A DNA stretch of 64,000 nucleotides from contig NZ_LJHQ01000037.1 of assembly GCF_001295925.1 (NCBI RefSeq), positions 62,001 through 126,000 of the forward strand. The letters run 5' to 3'. Positions within the stretch are counted from its first letter, which is position 1. Each line of letters starts with the position of its first letter. The translations under genes were made by a program, and so were the position numbers. Source of the DNA: Allobosea sp. AAP35 (lineage in GTDB: Bacteria > Pseudomonadota > Alphaproteobacteria > Rhizobiales > Beijerinckiaceae). Shown piece after piece: positions 20,952 to 29,395 of the stretch. The notes beneath the pieces were generated by a model that was not told the DNA's origin, did not search any database, and saw nothing but the letters and a program-made list of their open reading frames with translations.

Positions 20952-21224
20952 ATGACCGGAATGGCTGAACGGATCACCAACAAGCTGGAACTGGCGCTTG
21001 CGCCGCAGCGGCTGAACGTGATCGACGAGTCGCACCAGCATCAGGGTCATGGTGGCTGGCGCGAGGGTGGCGAGACACATTTCAGGGTCGAGATCGTGGC
21101 GGCGGCGTTTGCCAGCAAGAGCCGCTTGGAGCGTCACCGCCTCGTCAATGCGGCGCTGGCGCAGGAACTCGCGGATGGCGTCCATGCGCTGGCGATCGCG
21201 GCCAGGGCGCCGGGGGAGGGCTGA
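20952..21224 (+). CDS. bolA: BolA family protein
   Basis: The 90-residue protein has the BolA fold signature: an N-terminal helix (MAERITNKLELALAPQRL), the VIDESHQHQGHGGWREGGETHFRV strand-loop region starting near residue 23, and the class II KH-like end LERHRLVNAALAQEL. BolA partners with monothiol glutaredoxins in sensing or transferring [2Fe-2S] clusters. The conserved His residues in the ESHQH loop and in RHRLV are present. It is divergent from the J-domain gene with 131 bases between, so both may respond to one promoter region. ATG at 20961 is an alternative start. Confidence 0.92.
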   Translation: MTGMAERITNKLELALAPQRLNVIDESHQHQGHGGWREGGETHFRVEIVAAAFASKSRLERHRLVNAALAQELADGVHALAIAARAPGEG

Positions 21225-21242
21225 GGGAGGCCGCTCGCCGCT

Positions 21243-21641
21243 TCAGGGCGTGATCAGTTCGACAGTGGGGAAATAGGTGCGGTAGCGCCTGGCGTCGCGG
21301 GTCAGGAGCGGAAGTCCTGCCGCCGCAGCATGAGCGCCTATCAAGAAGTCCGACAGAACACCGGTCCGCGTTCCTCCCGATGATCGATAACGGCGGTAGG
21401 CCTTGCCGGCGAGAAACAATGCTCCGCGAGGTGTGGGCGTCAATTTGATGTCGATACGAGCAAGCGCTTCGTCGACGGCATCGGGCGTTGCGAAACTCAC
21501 CGACAGTTCAGCGTAGACGATTTCGTTCAGCAACAGCTGCCCGACCAGAGCCAACCTGTCGAGTTGGGCTGCTGACCGAGCTGACCAGTTCGGGTCGTCT
21601 GTGAAAAGATCGAGCAGGACGTTGGTGTCGATCAAAGTCAC
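21243..21641 (-). CDS. vapC: VapC-type PIN-domain toxin
   Basis: The 132-residue protein is a PIN-domain RNase of a type II toxin-antitoxin pair. The four acidic metal-binding residues are visible: Asp5 in LIDTNVLLDL, Glu45 in VYAELS, Asp98 in LSDFLIGAHA and Asp116 in LLTRDARRY. VapC toxins cleave initiator tRNA or rRNA when free of antitoxin. The GTG start abuts the stop of the antitoxin gene with no gap, so the two are co-translated. All catalytic residues are intact, so the toxin is probably functional. Confidence 0.93.
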   Translation of the reverse strand: MTLIDTNVLLDLFTDDPNWSARSAAQLDRLALVGQLLLNEIVYAELSVSFATPDAVDEALARIDIKLTPTPRGALFLAGKAYRRYRSSGGTRTGVLSDFLIGAHAAAAGLPLLTRDARRYRTYFPTVELITP

Positions 21642-21875
21642 TTAATCGTCACCGCGTAGAAGCGCCATGATTTCGTCGGTGCTGGGACTTGACGCCAGAA
21701 TCCCACGGACTGCATCGAACCGATTTTTTGGCCGAGAACCATCCGCCTTCAGCAGGACGACGTTGCCGCCCGTATCCATCCGGAAATCGACGGCGCTCCC
21801 GGGCACGATGCCAAGGCGATCGCGGATGGGCTTCGGAATGGTGACCTGCCCCTTGCTGGTGACTGTCGTCGCCAT
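21642..21875 (-). CDS. vapB: VapB-type antitoxin (AbrB/SpoVT DNA-binding domain)
   Basis: The 77-residue antitoxin opens with the AbrB swapped-hairpin domain (TVTSKGQVTIPKPIRDRLGI), which binds operator DNA and represses the vapBC operon. The C-terminal tail (PSTDEIMALLRGDD) would wrap the toxin; the W/F-rich toxin-binding segment is short. The ATG at 21875 is preceded by GGAGGT at ideal spacing; an upstream in-frame ATG at 21905 lies within the operator and is unlikely to be used. Confidence 0.92.
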   Translation of the reverse strand: MATTVTSKGQVTIPKPIRDRLGIVPGSAVDFRMDTGGNVVLLKADGSRPKNRFDAVRGILASSPSTDEIMALLRGDD

Positions 21876-21885
21876 TGTGACCTCC

Positions 21886-21913
21886 GTATTACCAGTATGG
21901 ATCAAGGTAATAC
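21886..21913. promoter_or_regulatory. vapBC operator (inverted repeat)
   Basis: Perfect inverted repeat GTATTACC-N12-GGTAATAC directly upstream of the vapB ribosome site. The half-sites are centred 20 bases apart, two helical turns, as expected for a dimeric AbrB-type antitoxin or a VapBC complex. It would overlap the promoter, giving autorepression. Confidence 0.75.
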
Positions 21914-21947
21914 TCGGGGTTCGTCATCGCAAGCTTGCAGGTGATCG

Positions 21948-23141
21948 CTACGCCTTCGGCCGCTCCGGTGTGAAGGCGTAGATCGCTGCCGACGCCAGCA
22001 AAAGCGCGGCGAAGATCCAGTGCAGATGAGCGAAGGTCGATGCCGCGTCGAGGCCCGCGGCGCGCTGGCCGGCGATGAACCAGCCGGAGCCGGACTGCGC
22101 CAACGCGGCACCGGCGATGAAGAGGAAGTTCACCGCCGTCATGCCGCGCCCGAGCAGATGCGAGGGGAAGAACAGCCGCGCATGCGCCATCAGGATGGCA
22201 TAGGTGAAACCGATCGCGCCGATCAGCGCAAACAGCAGGATCGCCAAGGGTGCGGATGAGGCGCCAAAACCTGCGAGCAGCGCGAAGGTCGCCGCGGTGC
22301 CGAGCGTGCCCCAGAGCACGAGTGGTTTGATCCGCCCAACCCATTTCTCCAGCCCGCCATAGAAGAAGGCCCCCGCGACCATGGTGAGCGCCATGGCGGT
22401 CGCGGCATTGCCGGCGGCCACCGCATCGAAGCCATGCACATCGGCCATGAACGGCGCGACCCAGAGCCCGCGGGCGGTCGCCAGGATGGCATAGCCGGTC
22501 AGCGTGATCGGGGCGAGCAGCCAGAGCGGGCGCAGCTTCAGGATGCTGAACAGGCCTGCGATGAGGCCCTCTGCCTTGCCGGATGCGCTTTCCGCGCGCG
22601 GCGGATCGCGGATCAGCAGACCGGCGAGGGCTGTGGCGACCAGGAAGCAGCCGGCCATCGCCAGCATCGAGGGACGCCAGCCATAATGCGCGGAGGCGAT
22701 GGCGAGCGGTGCGGCTCCGACCAGATTGCCGAGCGAACCCAGTCCGATGAAGACCGAGGTCAGGAAGGCGAAGCGCGCGGGCTCTGCGGTGCGCGCGAAG
22801 AGGAACAGGCTTGCCATGAAGATCGGCGCGCATCCGATGCCGATCAGCGCCATGGCCAGCGTGCCGCTGAGCGCGCCGTTGGCATAGGCGAAGAGGAAGG
22901 CGCCGGCCGTGCCGATGGCCATGGCGGCGGCCACCGTGCGCCGCGGGCCGAGCCGGTCGAGCGCCCAGCCGATCGGGAATTGCGCCAGGGCGAAGGTCGT
23001 GAACCAGGCCGCGCCGAGCAGCCCGAACTCGCGCGGGCCGATCGCGAGGTCAGTCATCACCGGCCCAGCGATGACGCTCAGGAACGAACGGTAGAAGATC
23101 GACAGGAAATAGGCCGGCAGCAGCGCACAGAAAATCAGCAC
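21948..23141 (-). CDS. MFS transporter
   Basis: The 397-residue protein has twelve predicted membrane segments. The loop between helices 2 and 3 carries the MFS motif A variant GWALDRLGPRRTV. The start is a GTG at 23141. It follows the thiolase gene by 39 bases on the same strand and may share its transcript, in which case it could move an organic acid, but nothing in the sequence fixes the substrate or direction of transport. Confidence 0.85.
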   Translation of the reverse strand: MLIFCALLPAYFLSIFYRSFLSVIAGPVMTDLAIGPREFGLLGAAWFTTFALAQFPIGWALDRLGPRRTVAAAMAIGTAGAFLFAYANGALSGTLAMALIGIGCAPIFMASLFLFARTAEPARFAFLTSVFIGLGSLGNLVGAAPLAIASAHYGWRPSMLAMAGCFLVATALAGLLIRDPPRAESASGKAEGLIAGLFSILKLRPLWLLAPITLTGYAILATARGLWVAPFMADVHGFDAVAAGNAATAMALTMVAGAFFYGGLEKWVGRIKPLVLWGTLGTAATFALLAGFGASSAPLAILLFALIGAIGFTYAILMAHARLFFPSHLLGRGMTAVNFLFIAGAALAQSGSGWFIAGQRAAGLDAASTFAHLHWIFAALLLASAAIYAFTPERPKA

Positions 23142-23180
23142 AGGCAGATCAACCGGTCGGCAGGCTGGACGGCGAGCCGA

Positions 23181-24350
23181 TCACTTGATCCGCTCGAGCA
23201 CCGAGACATAATTCGCAACCGCGGAGCCGCCCATGTTGAAGATGCCGCCGAGGCGGGCGTCCTTGAGTTGCATGCCCTCGGGCGCCTCGCCGACGAGCTG
23301 CATGGCGCTGAGCACATGCATCGAGACGCCGGTGGCGCCGATCGGGTGACCCTTGGCCTTGAGGCCGCCCGACAGGTTGACCGGCAGCTTGCCGTCCTTC
23401 TGCGTCCAGCCTTCCTTGATGGCGCGCGCGCCGTCGCCTTCCCCCGTCAGGCCCATGGCCTCGTATTCGAGCAGCTCGGCGATGGTGAAGCAGTCATGCG
23501 TCTCGACGAAGGAGAGATCGTCGAGCGTCACGCCGGCCAGCGAAAGCGCCTGCTGCCAGGCCAGAGCACCGCCCTCGAATTTCAGGATGTCGCGCTTCGA
23601 GACCGGCAGGAAATCCTGGACATGGGCCATGCCGCGGAAGCCCACAGCACGGCGCATGGTCAACGCGGTTTCCTCGTCGGCGAGCACGATCGCGGCAGCG
23701 CCGTCGGAGACCAGCGAGCAGTCGGTGCGCTTCAGCGGGCCCGCGACGTAAGGATTCTTCTCGCTCTCCTCGCGGCAGAAGGCATAGCCGAGATCCTTGC
23801 GCATCTGGGCGTAAGGGTTGTCGACGCCGTTCTTGTGGTTCTTGGCAGCGATCATGGCGAGTGCGTCCGACTGGTCGCCATGGCGCTGGAAATAGGCGGC
23901 AGCGATGCCGCCGAACACGCCGGCGAAACCACCCTGTGTATGGCCCTCCTCGGGGAGGTAGGAGGCCTTGAGGAGGTTCTTGCCGATCTCGGGACCGGGC
24001 GTCGTCGTCATCTGCTCGACGCCGACCACGAGGACGATCTTGGCCGCGCCAGCCTTGATGGCGCGCACGCCCTGCTGGACGGCGGCCGAGCCGGTGGCGC
24101 AGGCGTTCTCGACGCGGGTGGCGGGCTTGAAGCGCAGCGCCGGATCGGCCTGGAGCACGAGCGAGGCGGTGAAGTCCTGGGCCGAGAAACCGGCATTGAA
24201 ATGGCCGAGCACGATCTCGTCGACCTGGTCGGCCGTGATGCCGGCGTCGATCAGCGCGTCAGTGGTGACTCGGACGATCAGGCTCTCGATCGTCTCCGCA
24301 TCCTGCTTGCCGAACGGCGTATGGGCCCAACCGACGATCGCAGCGCTCAT
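23181..24350 (-). CDS. Thiolase family protein (SCP2-thiolase type acetyl-CoA acetyltransferase)
   Basis: The 389-residue protein has the thiolase fold and active site: acylated Cys in VENACATGSAAVQQG (about residue 88), the SCP2-type HDCF motif in VETHDCFTIAELLEYE, and the C-terminal His in GGLKAKGHPIGATG. The HDCF motif in place of NEAFA marks the SCP2/thiolase-like branch, whose members split branched or steroid-derived 3-ketoacyl-CoAs as well as ordinary ones. GGGAGA precedes the ATG at 24350; the open frame reaches 24440 but without a ribosome site. An MFS gene follows on the same strand. Confidence 0.88.
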   Translation of the reverse strand: MSAAIVGWAHTPFGKQDAETIESLIVRVTTDALIDAGITADQVDEIVLGHFNAGFSAQDFTASLVLQADPALRFKPATRVENACATGSAAVQQGVRAIKAGAAKIVLVVGVEQMTTTPGPEIGKNLLKASYLPEEGHTQGGFAGVFGGIAAAYFQRHGDQSDALAMIAAKNHKNGVDNPYAQMRKDLGYAFCREESEKNPYVAGPLKRTDCSLVSDGAAAIVLADEETALTMRRAVGFRGMAHVQDFLPVSKRDILKFEGGALAWQQALSLAGVTLDDLSFVETHDCFTIAELLEYEAMGLTGEGDGARAIKEGWTQKDGKLPVNLSGGLKAKGHPIGATGVSMHVLSAMQLVGEAPEGMQLKDARLGGIFNMGGSAVANYVSVLERIK

Positions 24351-24402
24351 GGCATTTCTCCCATATCGATTTCGACGTTGTCCGACTTTGACCTCTAATT
24401 GC

Positions 24403-24426
24403 GCTTGCAGGCCTGCCCCTGCAAGC
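24403..24426 (-). terminator. Hairpin downstream of the EamA gene
   Basis: Perfect 9-base-pair stem GCTTGCAGG/CCTGCAAGC with a 6-base loop, lying 60 bases past the minus-strand stop at 24486 and upstream of the thiolase start. No T-run, so termination is uncertain. Confidence 0.4.
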
Positions 24427-24485
24427 AGGCAGTCATGCATTCCGGGCGTGCATGGAAAGAGGGACCATGATGCGGACCGGAGCGG

Positions 24486-25388
24486 TCAGAGCGCCGTCAG
24501 CAGCAGCAGGCCGACGCCGCCGACGATCATCGCCATTCCCAGCAATTCACGCCGGCTGGTGCCCTCGGCGAAGATGCGGCGCGAGGCGATCTGTGCCAGC
24601 GGCACCTCGATCAGGCCGAGCGTGCGGACATTGGCGGCGCTGGTCAGCGAGAAGCCGATGAACCAGCATTGCGAGGCTGCGGCGCCGAGAAAGCCGGCCG
24701 AGAGCGATTTGCGCCAGTTGCGCAGGCTCGAGACCAGCGCCGGGCGGTTGGCGGCAAGCATGTAAAGCGTCAGGACCAGCGTCTGCAGAAAGAGGCCCAG
24801 CGCCAGGATCGTCGTCGCGCGCATGAAGAAGCCGGCCTCCGGCAGGGCCTGGATCGCGCCGCGAAAGCCGATTGCCGAGAAGGCGAAGAAAGCGCCGGCG
24901 CCGACGCCCATCAGCGCCGGACGCAGGCCGGCGCGAGTCAGCTTTTCGCCCGGCTTCCAGGAGACCAGCACGACGCCGGCGGTGGCGATGAGGATCGCCG
25001 CGAATTTGGCCGGCGTCAGCGCGTCGCCCAGGAGAATCGCACCGAAGATCGCGACCTGCACGGGCTCCGTCTTGGTGTAGGCGGTGGTGACGGCGAAGGA
25101 GCGCTCGCGCATCGCTGCCAGCATCAGCGCGGTTGCGGCGATCTGGGCCAGCGCGCCGGCGATCGTCAGGCCCAGCGCATTGGCCCCGATCGGGGGCGGT
25201 CCGCTTCCGGCCGCCAGACAGACGATCGCAAGAAAGATCAGGGCGAAGGGTAGCCCAAAGAGGAAGCGTACCTGCGTCGCGCCAACGACACCGATGATGT
25301 CCGTCAGGGAGCGCTGGGTCAGGTTTCGCGCGGTCTGCAGCAGCGAGGCCGCGATGGTCGCGGGGATCCAGAGGAGGGCGAGGCTCAC
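24486..25388 (-). CDS. EamA-family (DMT) transporter
   Basis: The 300-residue membrane protein has ten hydrophobic segments in two EamA repeats, the drug/metabolite transporter fold. Visible family features are the helix 3-4 region (AALMLAAMRERSFAVTTAYTK-like segment near residue 88) and the terminal GMAMIVGGVGLLLL. Members mostly export amino acids or small metabolites. Starts with GTG. No operon partner; a long spacer separates it from dacA on the other strand. Confidence 0.85.
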   Translation of the reverse strand: MSLALLWIPATIAASLLQTARNLTQRSLTDIIGVVGATQVRFLFGLPFALIFLAIVCLAAGSGPPPIGANALGLTIAGALAQIAATALMLAAMRERSFAVTTAYTKTEPVQVAIFGAILLGDALTPAKFAAILIATAGVVLVSWKPGEKLTRAGLRPALMGVGAGAFFAFSAIGFRGAIQALPEAGFFMRATTILALGLFLQTLVLTLYMLAANRPALVSSLRNWRKSLSAGFLGAAASQCWFIGFSLTSAANVRTLGLIEVPLAQIASRRIFAEGTSRRELLGMAMIVGGVGLLLLTAL

Positions 25389-25582
25389 GCGGCGAAATCC
25401 GGTCGGTCGGGGGGCGCTCCCGGCGTTGTGGACCCTTGCCCCCGACTAGGCAAATCGCTCAGCTGGAGGTAGGTATGCAGCCACGGGCGGGCGTAAATGG
25501 CCGGCCGTCTCGAAAATGCCGCACGCGTCGCGTTGAACCGCCAAGCCTTCAACCCCCGTCCAGACAGGTTCAAGACCGCCCG

Positions 25583-27187
25583 ATGCTCTTTTGCCCGATG
25601 CCCGTCTCGCGCCTTGGCGCCGCTTTCGTTTTCGGTCTCGCTTTGGCCGGGCCTGCCTCCGCCGGCACCAGCCTCGTGGTCGATGCCGCCAGCGGCGCGG
25701 TTCTTTCGAGCGAGAATGCCGGCCTGCCCTGGCATCCGGCCTCCACGACCAAGATGATGACGGCCTATCTGGCGCTGAAGGCGGTGCGGGACGGGCGGAT
25801 CGGCCTTGAGACCGCGATCCCGGCCTCAAAGCGGGCGGCCGCCCAGCCCCGCGTCAAGGTCTATATCAAGGCCGGTCAGGAGATCACCCTCGATAACGCA
25901 CTGCGCATCATGATGGTGAAATCGGCCAATGACATCGCCTATGTCATCGCCGAAGGCGTTGGCGGCGATGTCGAGAGTTTCGTCGGATTGATGAACGCGG
26001 AAGCCCAGCGGCTGGGCATGCGCGACAGCTACTTCGCCAATCCCAATGGCTGGCACCATCCCGACCAGCAGACAAGCGCGCGCGATCTCGCGATCCTCGC
26101 ACTCGCCCTGATGCGCGAATTTCCTGACTATTCCGACTATTGGAACACGCCGGCGGTGCAGCTCGGCAAGCAGGTCCTGAACAACACCAACGGGCTGGTC
26201 GGCCGCTATGCCGGCATTGGCGGCATGAAGACCGGCTATGTCTGCGCTTCTGGTTTCAATGTCGTGGCCACCGCGACGCGGGGCGGGCGGACGCTGATCG
26301 CGGTCGTGCTCGGTGCGTTGTCGGGGACCGAGCGCACGATCAAGGCCGCGCAGTTGCTGGATGACGGCTTCTCGAAATGGGGCGGCGCCGGCTACACCGT
26401 GGCGGCGCTGCCCTCGCAGGGCGGACGCGCCACAAGCATCTGCGGCGATGTCCAGCGCCGGGGCGGCGGCGTTGCGCTCGCCGACGATGCCGACAGCTCG
26501 GGGCCGATCGCGGCGCAAGCCTCCGGCATTGGCGGTAATGCCGATGATGGCGGCCGCTTCGCGACCGCCTCGGGCCCGACCGCCTTCAACTCGCCTGTTC
26601 TGGCGCGCTCGCCCTCGGGTCGCATCTCGCTGGGTCCGCGCGCCGAGACAATTCCGGTTCCGGTCGCCTTCGGACGCACGCCCGGATCGGCCTCGGCACC
26701 GCTAGCCGCCAATGCCTCGGGCGGGGCCGACAGCCGCGTCGCGCGCGGCGCCCCGGTCATCGCGCCCGGCGCTCCGGTCGCAGCCGGCCTGGTCGGCAGC
26801 CAAAGCGGGGGGGTGTTTGCCGATCGCGGGCGCACCTTCTCCAGCAATGGCGGCATTCCGGGGGCAACTGCCTTTGCGCCGAGCGCGCCGGAGCCGGCTG
26901 AACTCTCGACCCAGGGAGGTCCGCTGCGCCTGCAGGGTGCGATCCAGCCCGGTGCTGCGGCCCCGGCCAGCCTGCGCGCGGGCGCTGCTTCCGGGATCAA
27001 GCCCCTGCCGCGCCCCCCTGCCAAGCCTTTGCTGGTGAAGCCTGCGGGCAAGGCCGTGCCGGCGGCGGCGGCCGCCAGAACGGCTCCCGGCAAGGCCGCT
27101 GCTGGCAAGGCGGCTCAAGCCAAGCCGGCGCCGGCCAAGCCGCAGGTCAAGACAAAGGCCAAGTCGAAGCCCAACGACGACGCCTGA
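25583..27187 (+). CDS. D-alanyl-D-alanine carboxypeptidase (PBP5/6 type) with long C-terminal tail
   Basis: This penicillin-binding protein trims the terminal D-Ala from peptidoglycan stem peptides in the periplasm. From the ATG at 25583 it has a signal peptide (cleavage near GPASA-GTS) and all three active-site motifs: Ser54-x-x-Lys57 (STTK), SAN at 114-116 and KTG at 216-218. The catalytic domain ends near residue 280. About 250 further residues are low-complexity, rich in Ala, Gly and Pro and then Lys/Ala (GKAAAGKAAQAKPAPAKPQ), in place of the usual C-terminal beta domain and amphipathic anchor. The basic tail may bind the wall or outer membrane. Start at 25598 is also possible. Confidence 0.9.
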   Translation: MLFCPMPVSRLGAAFVFGLALAGPASAGTSLVVDAASGAVLSSENAGLPWHPASTTKMMTAYLALKAVRDGRIGLETAIPASKRAAAQPRVKVYIKAGQEITLDNALRIMMVKSANDIAYVIAEGVGGDVESFVGLMNAEAQRLGMRDSYFANPNGWHHPDQQTSARDLAILALALMREFPDYSDYWNTPAVQLGKQVLNNTNGLVGRYAGIGGMKTGYVCASGFNVVATATRGGRTLIAVVLGALSGTERTIKAAQLLDDGFSKWGGAGYTVAALPSQGGRATSICGDVQRRGGGVALADDADSSGPIAAQASGIGGNADDGGRFATASGPTAFNSPVLARSPSGRISLGPRAETIPVPVAFGRTPGSASAPLAANASGGADSRVARGAPVIAPGAPVAAGLVGSQSGGVFADRGRTFSSNGGIPGATAFAPSAPEPAELSTQGGPLRLQGAIQPGAAAPASLRAGAASGIKPLPRPPAKPLLVKPAGKAVPAAAAARTAPGKAAAGKAAQAKPAPAKPQVKTKAKSKPNDDA

Positions 27188-27197
27188 GCGTAAGCGC

Positions 27198-28100
27198 TTG
27201 ACTGCCGATCCCGGCCTTTCTGCCAGACGGCAGGGCATGCTGATGGCGCTCGCTTCGGCGGGCGCCTATGGCACCAATATCGTGAGCGCGCAGATTGCCG
27301 GACAGGCCGGGCTGAGCGGCCCGCTGCTGGTGTTCTACCGTGTCTTCATCATGCTGGCGCTGGTCGGCGCCGCCGTGGCGATCTGGCGGAGTTCGCTCGC
27401 CGTACCCCGCGCCGAGCGGCGCGCGCTGCTTTTGTTTGGGCTGACGAGCGCGTTGGTCGGCTCGGCCTATCTGTCCTCGGTCGCCTTCCTGCCCGTGACG
27501 GTGGCGGCCGTGGTGTTCTTCACCTACCCGGTCCTGATCGTCCTGGCCGAGCCCCTCGTGACGCGGACGCGATTCCAGCCTGCGCGACTGGCGGCGGCCT
27601 GCGCGGCCTTTGTCGGTGTCGCCATGGTGGTGGGGCCCGATCTGCATGGGCTCGATCCGCGCGGGCTGCTCTTGGCGCTCGGTGCCAGCCTTGGAGCTGC
27701 GACGCAGTTCTTCGCTGCTTCCGCCCTTGGCCGCACGCCGTTGGCTGCAAGGCTGCTCTGGTCGCATCTGCTGATCCTACCGGTGACGGCCGTCATTCTC
27801 GCCATCACCGGCGGCTTCCTGCCGCCCACGGCCTTCGCGCTGGCGCCGATCGCGGCCGCGATCACGATCGGCGGCTATCTGCTGGGCTTCCTGCTGCAGG
27901 TGATCGCGCTGACGCGGATCTCGCCGGGGGCGGCTGGGCTTGCCTTCTGCGCGGAACCGGTCTGCGCCGTGCTGATCGCGGCCTTGGTGCTCGGCGAGCG
28001 ACTGGCTCCGCTGCAATATGCCGGCTGCGCCCTTGTCGTCGCCGTGCTGGTGATTAATGTAACATTAGAACAGATGCGGCGCTCCCCCGCGCCGGCCTGA
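27198..28100 (+). CDS. EamA-family (DMT) transporter
   Basis: The 300-residue protein has ten hydrophobic segments in two EamA repeats and resembles exporters of the RhaT/YdcZ-like drug/metabolite group. It starts 11 bases after dacA, at a TTG; the ATG at 27237, with GGCAGGG upstream, is an alternative that would remove 13 residues. Its last codons contain an A+T-rich palindrome that may serve the next gene, a CobW-type metallochaperone (separate entry). Substrate unknown. Confidence 0.82.
   Translation: MTADPGLSARRQGMLMALASAGAYGTNIVSAQIAGQAGLSGPLLVFYRVFIMLALVGAAVAIWRSSLAVPRAERRALLLFGLTSALVGSAYLSSVAFLPVTVAAVVFFTYPVLIVLAEPLVTRTRFQPARLAAACAAFVGVAMVVGPDLHGLDPRGLLLALGASLGAATQFFAASALGRTPLAARLLWSHLLILPVTAVILAITGGFLPPTAFALAPIAAAITIGGYLLGFLLQVIALTRISPGAAGLAFCAEPVCAVLIAALVLGERLAPLQYAGCALVVAVLVINVTLEQMRRSPAPA
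28055..28067. promoter_or_regulatory. Possible Zur-like operator for the CobW gene
   Basis: TAATGT-A-ACATTA is a perfect 6+6 palindrome in an A+T-rich patch inside the final codons of the EamA gene, 54 bases before the cobW-type start. It resembles the TAATGTTATAACATTA core of proteobacterial Zur sites, but with a centre three bases shorter, so recognition by Zur is doubtful. Confidence 0.35.
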
Positions 28101-28121
28101 CGCGATCGCCAGAGGCACAGC

Positions 28122-29258
28122 GTGACGACCATGACGAATCCGCCGACCTGGCCGGAACCGCTGCCGCTGACCTTGCTGACGGGGTTTCTCGGCGCCGGCA
28201 AGACGACCCTGCTCAACCGCCTGCTCAAGGACCCGGCGCTCGCGCAGACGGTGGTGATCGTCAACGAGTTCGGCGAGATCGGTCTCGACCATCTGCTGAT
28301 CGAGGGCGTCGAGGACGGCATGATCCTGCTCGATTCAGGCTGCCTGTGCTGCACGATCCGTGACGACCTGATCGTCACGATGGAGGATCTGCTGCGCCGG
28401 CGCGACAATGGCCGGATCACCCCGTTCAGCCGTGTCGTGATCGAGACCACGGGCCTGGCCGATCCCGCGCCGATCCTCAATGTGCTGATCAACCACCCCT
28501 ATCTGGCGCTGCGCTTCCGGCTCGACGGCGTGGTCACTTTGGTCGATGCGGTCAATGCCATGGCGACGCTCGATGCCCATGAGGAGGCGCGCAAGCAGGT
28601 CGTGGCGGCCGACCGGCTCGTGCTGACCAAGACCGATCTGGTGGGAAGCCTCGCCGAGCTAGCGCCGCTGCGGCAGCGGCTGGCCCTTCTCAACCCGGGC
28701 GTGGCCGTGCTGGGGGCGGAGGCTGCGGCCCATTCGCTCTTCGGCGCCGGGCTCTACGATCTGGCGCAGCGTCCAGGCGAGATCGGCCAATGGCTTGCCC
28801 GCGAGACGCTGCCGAGCGGCCAGGGACATCATGACCATGGCCACGATCACCACGGTGATCACCATACCCACGGCGATCATGCGCATGGTCACGCCCACCA
28901 CGACATCAACCGCCATGACGCCAGCATTCGGGCCTTCGCGCTGACGGCGGATGTGCCGATCCAGCAGGCGACCGTGGACCTGTTCTGGACGCTGCTGCGC
29001 TCGGTGCATGGGCCAAGGCTCCTGCGCATGAAGGGGTTGGTGCAGGTCGCGGAGCATCCCGACCGGCCGCTGCTGCTGCATGCCGTGCAGCAGATCTTGC
29101 ATGCTCCGGTGATCCTCGACGCCTGGCCCGATGGCGACCGGCGCTCGCGCCTGGTGCTCATCGTCAAGGACATCGAGGAAAGCGTGATCGAGCGGCTCTG
29201 GGAGGCCTTTCTGGGGCAGGCGGCCACCGTCGCAGACCGCGCGGCAACACCCGGCTGA
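28122..29258 (+). CDS. CobW/G3E-family GTPase, probable zinc metallochaperone
   Basis: The 378-residue protein is a COG0523 GTPase. Walker A GFLGAGKT at 21-28, the metal-binding CLCC at 74-77, the Glu-rich ETTGLADP switch and the TKTDLVG guanine-specificity motif are present, followed by the C-terminal CobW_C domain. A His-rich insert at about 236-266 (HHDHGHDHHGDHHTHGDH and onward) would hold several metal ions and is typical of zinc-handling ZigA/YeiR/YjiA relatives rather than cobalamin synthesis; no cobalamin genes are nearby. The start is GTG with AGAGG upstream; ATG at 28131 is an alternative. A possible Zur-like palindrome lies 54 bases upstream. Confidence 0.9.
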   Translation: MTTMTNPPTWPEPLPLTLLTGFLGAGKTTLLNRLLKDPALAQTVVIVNEFGEIGLDHLLIEGVEDGMILLDSGCLCCTIRDDLIVTMEDLLRRRDNGRITPFSRVVIETTGLADPAPILNVLINHPYLALRFRLDGVVTLVDAVNAMATLDAHEEARKQVVAADRLVLTKTDLVGSLAELAPLRQRLALLNPGVAVLGAEAAAHSLFGAGLYDLAQRPGEIGQWLARETLPSGQGHHDHGHDHHGDHHTHGDHAHGHAHHDINRHDASIRAFALTADVPIQQATVDLFWTLLRSVHGPRLLRMKGLVQVAEHPDRPLLLHAVQQILHAPVILDAWPDGDRRSRLVLIVKDIEESVIERLWEAFLGQAATVADRAATPG

Positions 29259-29395
29259 ACCGGCCCGCCCGAACCGTCCGTTCTGGCCCCGATCTTGAAG
29301 CCATGGCGTGATCGGCCCGTCCTGACGCTTCGGCTCGCCCAAATTGGCACAGCCTCGCGCCGGATCGGTCCAGCGCGGTGAAAGGCTGGGGTCGC

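Noticed and set aside
22434..24398. Long plus-strand open frame opposite the MFS and thiolase genes
   Set aside because: Asp/Arg/Glu-rich shadow composition with no domain; both minus-strand genes are clear.
28122..29258. CobW as evidence of a cobalamin synthesis cluster
   Set aside because: No cob genes nearby; the His-rich loop and CLCC motif fit zinc-handling members of the family.
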